15,061 nt of DNA from Lamprocystis purpurea. Lineage in GTDB: Bacteria > Pseudomonadota > Gammaproteobacteria > Chromatiales > Chromatiaceae. The notes below the pieces were generated by a model. That model was not told where the DNA came from and made no database searches. It saw only the letters and a program-made list of their open reading frames with translations. The stretch is taken from the NCBI GenBank assembly GCA_020718945.1, contig DYRB01000011.1:1-15061 (forward strand). Direction: 5' to 3'. The position numbers and the translations under genes are program-made. Shown one piece after another: positions 7,050 to 15,061 of the stretch. The first letter of the stretch is position 1; the number at the start of each line of letters is the position of its first letter.

Positions 7050-8359
7050 GGGGCCGCGTCGGCCTGGGGGAGTCGCGGGCGGTCTGGTCCTGGGCCCTGA
7101 TCGACTGGGGCAATTCGGCCTTCGCCACGGTGGTCATGGCCGGCTTCTTCCCGGTCTTCTTCAAGGGCTACTGGGCGGGTGGCCTCACCGCCGCGGACAG
7201 CACCTTTTGGCTGGGTTCGGCCAACGCCCTGGCGAGCCTTCTGGTGGTGGTCCTGGCCCCGACCCTGGGGGCCCTGGCAGACCAGGCCGGGGCCAAGAAG
7301 CGGTTTCTGCTGATTTTCACCGCCCTGGGGGTGCTGGCCAGCGCGGCCCTGTTCTGGGTGGCCCAGGGCCAGTGGGCCCTGGCGCTCGCCGTCTATGTCC
7401 TGGGGCTGCTGGGCTTTTCCGGCAACAACGTGTTCTACGACGCCCTGCTGGTGGATGTGTCCCCGCCGGAGCGCTACGAGCGGGTGTCGTCCCTCGGCTA
7501 TGCCCTGGGTTACCTGGGCGGGGGCCTGCTGTTCGCCCTCAACGTGGTCATGACCGCCAAGCCCCAGTGGTTCGGCCTGGCGGATGCGGCCCAGGCGGTG
7601 CGCTTCGCCTTCCTCGGCACCGCCCTGTGGTGGGCCCTGTTCACCCTGCCGGTGGCCCTGTGGGTGCGCGAGGCCCCGGCGGCGATCAGACGCCAGGGGT
7701 GGGGGGCGGCGACCCGGGCGGCCCTGCGGCAACTGGCTGCCACCCTGGGTCAGGTGCGCCGACTGCCCCAGACCTTTCTGTTCCTGCTCGCCTACTGGCT
7801 CTACATCGACGGGGTGGACACCATCATCCGCATGGCCGTGGACTTCGGCCTGGCCATCGGCTTCGGGGCCAACGACCTGATGGCGGCCCTGCTCCTGACC
7901 CAGGCGGTGGGCTTCCCCGCGGCCCTGGTCCTGGGCCGGCTGGGGGAGCGCTGGGGGGCCCAGCGCGCCGTCTTGCTGTGCATCGGGGTCTATCTGGTCA
8001 TGGTGGTGGGGGCGTCCCAGATGCGCGAGGTCTGGCAGTTCTACCTCATGGCCGGGGGCATAGGGCTGGTGCAGGGGGGCATCCAGGCCCTGAGTCGCGC
8101 CCTGTTCGCCGGGCTGATCCCACCCGGCCAAGCTGCCGAGTTTTTCGGCCTGTTCAATGTGGTGGGCAAGTTCGCCGCGGTCCTGGGGCCCGGCCTGGTG
8201 GCGGTCACCGCCGGGTTGACCGGGGACTCGCGCCTGTCCCTGCTGCCCATAGCCCTGCTGTTCCTGGCCGGGGCCTGGCTGCTGGCGCGGGTGGATCTGG
8301 CCGCCGGGCGGGCGGCGGTGGGGGATGGATCCCAGGTTCGGCAGTCAGCCCTTTCGTAG
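7046..8359 (+). CDS. MFS transporter of the UMF1 (Atg22-like) family
   Basis: The 437-residue membrane protein starts at a GTG that overlaps the upstream TGA (GTGA), indicating translational coupling; the longer open frame upstream is a shadow of the response regulator. About 11-12 hydrophobic segments span the length. Family features are clear: WALIDWGNSAFATVV near the N-terminus, VSPPERYERVSSLGYALGYLGGG (residues 138-160), YWLYIDGVDTIIRMAVDFG (250-268), and FAGLIPPGQAAEFFGLFNVVGKFAAVLGP (354-382). UMF1 members resemble the fungal vacuolar amino acid effluxer Atg22; bacterial substrates are mostly unknown. The last codons (QSALS and the stop) run into a REP-like hairpin, so the C-terminus may have been altered when that element was inserted. 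Confidence 0.92.
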   Translation: MRGRVGLGESRAVWSWALIDWGNSAFATVVMAGFFPVFFKGYWAGGLTAADSTFWLGSANALASLLVVVLAPTLGALADQAGAKKRFLLIFTALGVLASAALFWVAQGQWALALAVYVLGLLGFSGNNVFYDALLVDVSPPERYERVSSLGYALGYLGGGLLFALNVVMTAKPQWFGLADAAQAVRFAFLGTALWWALFTLPVALWVREAPAAIRRQGWGAATRAALRQLAATLGQVRRLPQTFLFLLAYWLYIDGVDTIIRMAVDFGLAIGFGANDLMAALLLTQAVGFPAALVLGRLGERWGAQRAVLLCIGVYLVMVVGASQMREVWQFYLMAGGIGLVQGGIQALSRALFAGLIPPGQAAEFFGLFNVVGKFAAVLGPGLVAVTAGLTGDSRLSLLPIALLFLAGAWLLARVDLAAGRAAVGDGSQVRQSALS

Positions 8360-8382
8360 GTGCGAATTTGTTCGCACCTACG
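8355..8382. repeat. REP-like perfect hairpin containing the transporter stop codon
   Basis: CGTAGGTGCGAA (8355-8366) and TTCGCACCTACG (8371-8382) form a perfect 12-bp stem with a TTTG loop. The TAG stop of the transporter is at 8357-8359, inside the left arm. No T-run follows, so it is not a classic intrinsic terminator. The form (GTAGGTGCGAA...TTCGCACCTAC) resembles repetitive extragenic palindromes of gammaproteobacteria. It may also act as a transcript 3' end. Confidence 0.8.
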
Positions 8383-8754
8383 GCAGGTAGATGCGGTGAG
8401 GAACGACCCGAATCAGTTTCGAACGATGCGATTCCTATTGTTGGTCGGCAATTCTGAAGTAGCGTTTAGCTTTCTTTGAGAAAGCAAATGCGTAGGCCCA
8501 ATACACGAATGGGACGAATACCAAGAGTCAGGCGGCACAAGCCAAACCAGGCATCCTGGGTGCGCCGTGGAGGATGTTGCGCAGCGCTTGAACGCGAAGA
8601 TATACGATAGGAGGGGTTCTTGACGAGCGTGATCGCAGGTTGCGGGGCGTGCGTCCCAGGGACCAGGGTCTTACCTTGTGCCCGAGACAGGTTGGCGAGG
8701 CAACGGGACAGCCTGGCGCGCCGCCCCCGCACGCCTTGGGGGATGTTGTCGGAG
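8383..8754. other. Gene-free 372-bp stretch, partly AT-richer than its surroundings
   Basis: No frame on either strand shows a recognisable protein or convincing start. Positions about 8400-8530 are visibly poorer in G+C than the flanking genes, which suggests decayed or acquired DNA. A small hairpin (GCTTTC 8469-8474, loop TTTGA, GAAAGC 8480-8485) is present. AGGAGG at 8609-8614 looks like a ribosome binding site, but the frame behind it (TTG at 8620) runs antisense through the PIN-like gene and has no family features. Confidence 0.5.
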
Positions 8755-9105
8755 CTAGGGTCGCCGGACGCGAACCTTGCGCTCCGTCAGCACCACAAAA
8801 CAGCCGGCCCAACCGTCGATCTCTGCGGCGACTGCATCAACCGCCGCCAACAGGGCGTCGGCCCCAGGCTCCCGCAGGCGGACCAGCAGCAGGCCGGGAT
8901 GGGTCCCAGGGGCGAATCGGCGGGTGTCCGAAAAATCCAGGTCCTGGGTAATCAGGAACCGAGCTTCCCTGGCCGCCGCCGACCAAACCTCCTCATCGGG
9001 TCTCCCGTTGAGGCCCTCCTGCTGCACGGTTGCGACCTGATGGCCACGTTTCTCCAGGTTGGCCACCAGTCGCGCAGGGAGGTTTTCGTCGAGTTTGATC
9101 CTCAT
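8755..9105 (-). CDS. DUF5615 PIN-like protein (putative toxin)
   Basis: The protein has 116 residues, typical for DUF5615. It begins MRIKLDENLPARLVANLEKRGH and continues with LITQDLDFSDTRRFAPGTHPGLLLVRL, the two conserved blocks of this PIN-like family. The acidic residues D6, E7, D55 and D57 are placed as expected for a metal-dependent nuclease site. The family is regarded as a likely RNase toxin because it is usually encoded with DUF433 proteins; that function has little direct proof. Its ATG overlaps the DUF433 stop (ATGA, 4 bases), so the pair is translationally coupled. Confidence 0.87.
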   Translation of the reverse strand: MRIKLDENLPARLVANLEKRGHQVATVQQEGLNGRPDEEVWSAAAREARFLITQDLDFSDTRRFAPGTHPGLLLVRLREPGADALLAAVDAVAAEIDGWAGCFVVLTERKVRVRRP

Positions 9106-9347
9106 ACCAGGATGGGGGCGGCCGACATCGGCAGGTCTTCTTCAGCCGACAGGGCGGCAAAGGCGATAACGGCACGCACTGCCTCCGGGGTCAGGGTCGG
9201 AAAGTCGCGCAGTAACTGCTCGGTGGTCATCCCGTCGCCCAAGCTGGCGAGGACGGTTCTCACGGTGACCCGAGTGCCGGTGACGATGGCTTCGCCGCCG
9301 CAAATGCGGGGGTCGCGGGTGATGTAGGGACGGAAGTTCATGGTCAT
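9102..9347 (-). CDS. DUF433 protein (putative antitoxin)
   Basis: The protein has 81 residues and matches DUF433: YITRDPRICGGEAIVTGTRVTV, then GMTTEQLLRDFPTLTPEAVRAVIAFAA. The family has a small helix-turn-helix-like fold. It is routinely found just upstream of DUF5615 or other PIN-like toxins, as here, so it is probably the antitoxin and DNA-binding autoregulator of the pair. The ATG at 9347 has GAGG about 9 nt upstream; a second ATG two codons later (9341) is also possible. Confidence 0.87.
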   Translation of the reverse strand: MTMNFRPYITRDPRICGGEAIVTGTRVTVRTVLASLGDGMTTEQLLRDFPTLTPEAVRAVIAFAALSAEEDLPMSAAPILV

Positions 9348-9636
9348 GGCGGCACACCTCTTGACGTGTCGGCGGCTTGAGAGAGGGGCCAGGGTCAGGA
9401 CTTGCGCCTCCTAGCGCATCAGGCGGCTCCGTCCAAGATGCCAGGGCCGGGGGCGGATAGCAACCGGAAGGCGCGCCTGGGCCGGAAGGGGCGCGCCACG
9501 CACCACCGATGCCCGAGGTCTCGCGGCGCGGTTTCGCAGGTCCTGGGTTTTGCCCTGTGATCGGATGCCATGCGCGGTGCACAGTCGCGCTGTGGGGGTG
9601 GATGCGCAGCCCGGATAGGGGTAACGGCTGTCCTGC
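9348..9636. other. Intergenic region upstream of the DUF433 gene
   Basis: These 289 bases show no recognisable gene. A near-perfect direct repeat is visible: CCGGAAGGCGCGCC (9464-9477) and CCGGAAGGGGCGCGCC (9482-9497). The promoter of the DUF433/DUF5615 pair should lie in the left part, but no clear -35/-10 pair is seen. Confidence 0.4.
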
Positions 9637-10320
9637 TTGGGCGACGGGGGCGGTGCCACCAAACTTCTGGACTACGCCGCCGCGGGCGGCTCCCTTGGCA
9701 GCAGTGTGCCCAGCGTCTTTGCCCAGGCCAGTGCCCCCATCACCGGCACCGCTGCCACCGCCCGCTCGACGGCCAACTTCGGTAGCAGCGTCGGCTTCGA
9801 CAGCCGCAATTCCTACGCCTTCGTCACAGGCCAGCCGAGTGCGTCCTGGGTGGCCGACGTGATCGCCCCACCCGGCATCGGGGTGAACAACCCGGTGGGT
9901 GCGGTGCTCGGCCAGCCCGATTCGGTCATCTTCGGCGCCGGTGCCCTGGGCGGTAACTACTCGGGTTCAGGTGGGGTGGAGACCTACACCAGCACCCTGA
10001 GCTTCATCGTGGACACGATCACCATCACCGACAACCTGGCCATCGGCTTCTACCAGCACACCGGCACGGCGGGGGCCGGGTCCGTGCTGACCATCGACGG
10101 CTTCGAAAACAACGGCCTGTTCTACTTGAACGTGTCCATGCAGCTGAACCTGGATGCGGCCCACACCAGCTTCGGCTTCAGCCTGCTGTTCGGGGACCCG
10201 CCCGGCTGTACCTCGACCGAGACCAATGTTTGCAGCTTCGGCGGCTTTGTGGGCGACCTGTCCAATCCGGACTTCTTTAGTTGTGGGAGGGAGCGGTTCC
10301 TCTTGCGCGCCCCGGTCTAG
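9637..10320 (+). pseudogene. Fragment of a secreted, PEP-CTERM-like surface protein
   Basis: A 227-codon open frame has low-complexity, Gly/Ser/Thr/Asn-rich beta-type sequence typical of exported surface proteins (ARSTANFGSSVGFDSRNSYAF, then SFIVDTITITDNLAIGFY, then GLFYLNVSMQLNLDA). In-frame TAA at 9622-9624 lies just upstream, and the only early initiator is a TTG with no ribosome binding site. No signal peptide is seen. The end (FFSCGRERFLLRAPV) lacks a PEP-CTERM anchor or any other sorting signal. I read it as a gene that has lost both ends. The similarity to extracellular PEP-CTERM proteins is general pattern recognition, not a firm family match. Confidence 0.5.
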
Positions 10321-10322
10321 CC

Positions 10323-10335
10323 GACCCCCGGGGTC
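10323..10335. terminator. Small GC hairpin between convergent genes
   Basis: GACCCC (10323-10328) and GGGGTC (10330-10335) are inverted, giving about 5 paired bases with a 3-base loop. It lies between the plus-strand surface-protein fragment and the 3' end of nadB. No T-run follows on either strand, so termination is unproven. Confidence 0.25.
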
Positions 10336-10345
10336 AGGTGCCCGC

Positions 10346-11968
<1,623 letters not shown>

Positions 11969-12035
11969 GCTGGGTTCCTGCTCGTGGTGCGCCCGGCGGC
12001 GGGCCGGCCATGATCGGCGGCGCTGTGGGTACATA

Positions 12036-12057
12036 TTGCCGTAACATACCACGGCAA
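12036..12057 (-). promoter_or_regulatory. Inverted repeat over a candidate nadB promoter
   Basis: TTGCCGT (12036-12042) and ACGGCAA (12051-12057) are perfect 7-bp arms around an 8-bp centre. On the minus strand, TTGCCG could be a -35 (4/6), with a weak TATGTA -10 16 bases on, about 60-70 bases before the nadB ATG. It is a possible operator; the regulator is unknown. Confidence 0.4.
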
Positions 12058-12074
12058 CCGATCCCATCGGCGTG

Positions 12075-12123
12075 CGGCTCGGCAGGTGCAGGGTGGCGGC
12101 CGCCCCGCTACACTGCCGAGCCG
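12075..12123. repeat. Long GC-rich inverted repeat between nadB and rpoE
   Basis: CGGCTCGGCAG (12075-12085) and CTGCCGAGCCG (12113-12123) are perfect 11-bp arms, 27 bases apart. The loop holds a second palindrome, GGCGGCCGCC (12095-12104). A third small hairpin, CCGAT-CCC-ATCGG, lies at 12058-12070. The structure lies between the two divergent start regions. Confidence 0.7.
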
Positions 12124-12187
12124 GCCGATTTCGGTCGAGCCGCCGCCAATTCTGGCGCCTCGGTGGGCGTGCCGGATCTGGGCCCGC

Positions 12188-12213
12188 GAACTTTCGATAG
12201 GGGGAGATGTCCA
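12188..12213 (+). promoter_or_regulatory. Candidate sigma-E promoter of the rpoE operon
   Basis: GAACTT at 12188-12193 exactly matches the core of the sigma-E -35 element. After a 16-nt spacer, TCCA at 12210-12213 fits the TC-starting -10 in part (consensus TCTGA or TCAAA). It lies about 43 bases before the rpoE ATG at 12256. rpoE operons are commonly autoregulated from such a promoter. Confidence 0.6.
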
Positions 12214-12255
12214 TGCCATCGGTATCAGGGAAGCGTCCGCAGGGGGCCCGACCGG

Positions 12256-12834
12256 ATGTCTGAACGGGGGCCAGACGAGGAACTGGTGGCGCGCACCCAG
12301 GCGGGGGACAAGCGCGCCTTCGACATCCTGGTGGTCAAGTACCAGCAGAAGGTCGCCAACCTCATTTCGCGCTACATGCGCGATCCCAGCGAGGTCCAGG
12401 ACGTGACCCAGGAGGCCTTCATCAAGGCCTACCGGGCCCTTCCCGGGTTTCGCGGGGACAGCGCCTTTTTCACCTGGCTGTATCGCATCGCCATCAACAC
12501 GGTGAAGAACCACCTCGTGGCCCAGGGCCGACGCCCGCCCGGGGACGACGTGGAGGCGGAGCTGGCCGAGCAGATGGACATGGGGGGACGGCTGCGCGAG
12601 TACGCCACCCCGGAGCGGGAACTGCTCACCGACGAGATCGCGCGGACCGTACAGGCGGCCCTCGACGATCTGCCCGACGATCTGCGCACCGCCATAGTCC
12701 TGCGCGAGATCGAGGGCATGAGCTATGAGGAGATCGCCGACGCCATGGAGTGTCCGATCGGAACGGTGCGATCACGCATCTTTCGGGCCAGGGAGGCCAT
12801 CGACAAGCGTCTGCGACCCCTGCTTACCCACTAG
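12256..12834 (+). CDS. rpoE: RNA polymerase sigma-E factor (RpoE/AlgU)
   Basis: The protein has 192 residues and is very similar to E. coli RpoE throughout. Region 2 is at about residues 23-93 (VVKYQQKVANLISRYM, then DVTQEAFIKAYRAL and FRGDSAFFTWLYRIAINTVKNHLVAQGRRPP). Region 4 is at about 135-187 (LPDDLRTAIVLREIEGMSYEEIADAMECPIGTVRSRIFRARE). It directs RNA polymerase to envelope-stress promoters when released from RseA. The ATG at 12256 matches the E. coli start (MSE) and has AGGGGG 9 nt upstream; the open frame continues upstream without family similarity. It is the first gene of the rpoE-rseA-rseB-rseC operon, with rseA 20 bases downstream. Confidence 0.97.
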   Translation: MSERGPDEELVARTQAGDKRAFDILVVKYQQKVANLISRYMRDPSEVQDVTQEAFIKAYRALPGFRGDSAFFTWLYRIAINTVKNHLVAQGRRPPGDDVEAELAEQMDMGGRLREYATPERELLTDEIARTVQAALDDLPDDLRTAIVLREIEGMSYEEIADAMECPIGTVRSRIFRAREAIDKRLRPLLTH

Positions 12835-12854
12835 CGAATTGCACAGGCCCCGCG

Positions 12855-13538
12855 ATGAAAGATCACCAACGACAAGCCCTCTCGGCCCTGGTGGATGGCG
12901 AACTGCCCGCGTCTCAGGCCGGCGGCCTGCTCGATGCCCTGGGGCGCGATCCGGAACTGCGCGACCAATGGGAGCGTTATCACTTGATCGGCGGTGCCCT
13001 GCGGGGCGAAGCGGCGAGCCTGGCCTACCGGGAGATCGCCGAGCGCACCCGGGCCCGGATTGCCGCGGAGCCCACAGTCCTGGCCCCGGCCGCCGCCCGG
13101 CCGCGGCGCCCGTCGCGGCTGGCCCCCTTCGCCGGGGTGGCCCTGGCCGCCTCCGCCGCCTTCCTGGCGGTGTTTGCCGTGCCGGCCCTGTTCCAGTCCG
13201 TAGCGCACCGGCCTGCTGCGCCCGCCCTGGCCCAGGAATCGGCTCCCCAGTCGGTCTCATCGCCGGCCCCGGCGCTGGCGAGCTTGCCGGCCGCCCTCCC
13301 GACTTCCCCTGAGGCCCCGGCGGCCCAGGCCCTGATCGCGGCCAACCCGGCGCCCCGGGATGTCGCCCCCCGGCGGTTCGAGGCCGGGCGACCGTCCCAG
13401 CGCTGGCATGTGGATCAGCCCGGGCTGGCGAACAAGCTGGATCGCTTACTGGTGAACCATCAGGAGCATGCCCCGGCGACAGGCATCAATGGCATGCTCC
13501 CCTACGCCACCCTGGTCAGTTATGACACCGGCCGCTAG
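12855..13538 (+). CDS. rseA: Anti-sigma-E factor RseA (MucA)
   Basis: The protein has 227 residues. Residues about 1-75 are the cytoplasmic sigma-binding domain, starting HQRQALSALVDGEL, a typical RseA N-terminus. One membrane segment is at about 89-112 (LAPFAGVALAASAAFLAVFAVPALF). The periplasmic part has an Ala/Pro-rich stretch and a conserved end (NKLDRLLVNHQEHAPATGINGMLPYATLVSYD), the segment that in relatives interacts with RseB. It sequesters RpoE at the inner membrane until DegS and RseP cut it. The ribosome binding site is weak (CAGG), which is common for this second gene. It overlaps or nearly touches rseB. Confidence 0.95.
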   Translation: MKDHQRQALSALVDGELPASQAGGLLDALGRDPELRDQWERYHLIGGALRGEAASLAYREIAERTRARIAAEPTVLAPAAARPRRPSRLAPFAGVALAASAAFLAVFAVPALFQSVAHRPAAPALAQESAPQSVSSPAPALASLPAALPTSPEAPAAQALIAANPAPRDVAPRRFEAGRPSQRWHVDQPGLANKLDRLLVNHQEHAPATGINGMLPYATLVSYDTGR

Positions 13539-13557
13539 GGTGTCCGTGTCGCCACCG

Positions 13558-14628
13558 ATGCGGCGCCTGGCCAGTACGGTGCTGGCCCTGGGCCTTGGCT
13601 TGACGGGGGGCCTGACCGGGGTCCTGCCGGTCGCCTGGGCCGAGGGTGCGGCGGAGCCGGATGCCGATACCTTCGCGACCGCCCATCTGGCCCGTATGGC
13701 CGCCGCGGTGGATGGGCTGGATTACGAGGGGACCCTGGTCTATCTGGCCGATAACCGCCTGGAGACCCTGCACGTGGTCCACCGCTTGGTCGGTGGCCGG
13801 GTCGAGGAGCGCATGGTGTCCCTGAGCGGCTCGGTGCGGGCCGTGACCCGGGACCAGGATGTGGTGACCTGCGTGCTGTCCGGGGACCATCCCATTTCGG
13901 TGAAGCGCAAGACGGGCATCCCCGACCTGCTGCGCGCCCCGGCCATAGACCCCGCCGTCCTGAGTGACAATTACTTTGTCCACCCCCTGGGTGCGACCCG
14001 GGTGGCGGGGCGGGACACCGACGTGGTGGGGCTCATACCCCGGGACGACTTCCGTTACGGCTACCGCTTCTATCTCGACCGCCAGACCGGCCTGCCCCTC
14101 AAGTCCGACCTCATGGGGACCGACGGCGATGCCATTGAGCAGATCATGTTCGCCGCGGTTGAGGTCGGTCCTGCTGGGTCTGCCCAGGCGTCGACCGACC
14201 CGACTGGGATGCCGGTCCCTGCGGGGGCGGGGAGCGTTGGCGCGACGCCTGCTGGACTGAATCAGGCGGCATTGGCTCCGACGGCATTGGCCCCCTCCGG
14301 CCCCGCCGGCGAATCCACCGGCGGCGACTCGCCCTGGCGCTTCGAGGACCTGCCCCCGGGCTTCGCGGTGCGCATGCACGACAGTTGGCCCGAGGGCGGG
14401 GAGGGGCGCGTCGAGCACTTCCTGGTCTCCGACCACCTGGCCTCTCTGTCGGTGTTCGTCGAACCGCTGGGGCAGGGCGGGCTCAGTGGCCACAGTCGCA
14501 TCGGCGCCGTGCATGCGGTGGGCGGGCAGGTCGCCGGGCACCAGGTGACTGTGGTCGGGCAGGTCCCGGCGGAGACCGTCGCGGCGGTGCTCGGCGGGCT
14601 GCATCACACCGGGGCCGGGCCGCGATGA
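13558..14628 (+). CDS. rseB: Periplasmic sigma-E regulator RseB (MucB)
   Basis: With the ATG at 13558 the protein has 356 residues. A signal peptide is present (MRRLASTVLALGLGLTGGL..., cleavage near AWA-EG at residues 28-29). Residues about 35-200 are the LolA-like lipid-sensing domain (LDYEGTLVYLADNRLETLHVVHR, then FRYGYRFYLDRQTGLPLKSDL). Residues about 259-350 are the second domain that contacts RseA (PWRFEDLPPGFAV...). Between them, about residues 203-258 form an Ala/Gly/Pro/Thr-rich linker that looks longer than usual. RseB binds RseA and protects it from DegS. Other starts in the same frame are possible (ATG 13522, inside rseA; GTG 13540; GTG 13546, best spaced from AGGG). The stop overlaps rseC by ATGA. 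Confidence 0.93.
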   Translation: MRRLASTVLALGLGLTGGLTGVLPVAWAEGAAEPDADTFATAHLARMAAAVDGLDYEGTLVYLADNRLETLHVVHRLVGGRVEERMVSLSGSVRAVTRDQDVVTCVLSGDHPISVKRKTGIPDLLRAPAIDPAVLSDNYFVHPLGATRVAGRDTDVVGLIPRDDFRYGYRFYLDRQTGLPLKSDLMGTDGDAIEQIMFAAVEVGPAGSAQASTDPTGMPVPAGAGSVGATPAGLNQAALAPTALAPSGPAGESTGGDSPWRFEDLPPGFAVRMHDSWPEGGEGRVEHFLVSDHLASLSVFVEPLGQGGLSGHSRIGAVHAVGGQVAGHQVTVVGQVPAETVAAVLGGLHHTGAGPR

Positions 14629-15061
14629 TCGAGGAGACCGGGGTAGTGGTGACGGTGGCCGGGGACTTGGCGGAGGTCGAGACCCGCCGCCAGGGGGCCT
14701 GCGGCAGTTGCTCGGCCAGCGGGGCCTGCGGGACCTCGCTCCTGGCCCGGTGGTTGGGGCGCAAGCCCCTGCTGCTGCGGGCCCACAACCCCATCGGGGC
14801 GGCGCCCGGCGACACAGTGGTGGTCGGGGTGCCGGAGGAGGGACTGGTGCGCGCCTCCCTGGTCGCCTACCTGATTCCCCTGATCGGCTTCATGGGCGGG
14901 GCCATGGCCGGGAGCCACCTGTTCCCCGCCCTGGGCAACGGGGCCGGGGCCCTGGGGGCCGGCGTCGGGCTTGCCCTGGGGCTGCTGTGGGTTGCAAGGT
15001 TCGGACGCGCCCACAGCCTGGACCCGCGTTACCGCGCCCTGGTGCTGCGCCGCCTGACCGG
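14625..15061 (+). CDS. rseC: RseC family protein (partial, cut by window end)
   Basis: Reading from the ATG at 14625, which overlaps the rseB stop (ATGA), gives 145 codons with no stop before the window ends. The start MIEETGVVVTV and the cysteine cluster GACGSCSASGACGTS (C-x2-C-x5-C) match the N-terminal soluble domain of RseC. Two hydrophobic segments follow (LVAYLIPLIGFMGGAMAG and GAGALGAGVGLALGLLWVA), as in this two-pass inner-membrane family. RseC is the last gene of the classic operon. It has been linked to SoxR reduction (RsxC/RseC system) and sigma-E modulation, with a modest effect. The cysteines may bind an iron-sulfur cluster. Confidence 0.93.
   Translation, partial: MIEETGVVVTVAGDLAEVETRRQGACGSCSASGACGTSLLARWLGRKPLLLRAHNPIGAAPGDTVVVGVPEEGLVRASLVAYLIPLIGFMGGAMAGSHLFPALGNGAGALGAGVGLALGLLWVARFGRAHSLDPRYRALVLRRLT

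Noticed and set aside
8466..8732. Minus-strand frames in the gene-free stretch as a decayed transposase or membrane protein
   Set aside because: I translated the minus-strand frames and recognised no transposase catalytic motif or family; calling it a gene remnant would be a guess.
8620..9327. Plus-strand open frame of 235 codons preceded by AGGAGG
   Set aside because: It uses a TTG start, runs antisense through the DUF5615/DUF433 pair, and shows no family motif.
10275..10320. REP-like sequence at the end of the surface-protein fragment (GTGGGAGGGAGCGGTTCCTC)
   Set aside because: The visible arms do not pair into a proper stem, so no repeat element could be supported.

Overview
The window is high-GC DNA from a gammaproteobacterium. 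The order nadB < > rpoE-rseA-rseB-rseC is the classical gammaproteobacterial arrangement. The multihaem cytochrome, the UMF1 transporter and the dense accessory remnants would fit a purple sulfur bacterium (Chromatiales-like). That lineage guess is inference; the gammaproteobacterial class is much better supported.

Layout, left to right. The window opens in the last 30 codons of a GGDEF (diguanylate cyclase) gene. A short intergenic stretch follows, carrying an imperfect inverted array of CGCAAA-type repeats. On the minus strand lie a translationally coupled pair: a secreted SYLF/Ysc84 lipid-binding protein and a secreted 762-residue octahaem cytochrome with HEAT-like and TPR repeats. Three exact-period 13-bp tandem repeats lie in the presumed leader of this pair. 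Divergent from it is a lipoprotein L,D-transpeptidase. Next comes an accessory patch: a truncated phospholipase-D-like remnant, an AbrB-type antitoxin/Doc toxin pair with a palindrome over its candidate promoter, and an arylsulfatase that has lost its whole middle in frame, including the catalytic cysteine region.

A FixJ/LuxR-type response regulator without a partner kinase overlaps, by GTGA, a UMF1-family MFS transporter. The stop codon of the transporter sits inside a perfect 12-bp REP-like hairpin. A second accessory patch follows: about 370 bp of gene-free, locally AT-richer DNA, a DUF433/DUF5615 toxin-antitoxin-like pair, and an orphan fragment of a secreted, PEP-CTERM-like surface protein without start or anchor.

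The right third is housekeeping. nadB (L-aspartate oxidase, NAD synthesis) is on the minus strand. Divergent from it is the envelope-stress operon rpoE-rseA-rseB-rseC, with rseC cut by the window end. The intergenic region between nadB and rpoE is rich in inverted repeats and holds a good candidate sigma-E promoter (GAACTT, 16-nt spacer, TCCA), which suggests autoregulation. RseA is the inner-membrane anti-sigma factor, RseB its periplasmic protector, and RseC a membrane protein of the same operon.

No tRNA, rRNA, CRISPR array or intact insertion sequence was seen. I found no clear new multi-gene system. The strongest oddities are the coupled cytochrome/SYLF pair, the hollowed-out arylsulfatase, and the structured intergenic repeats.
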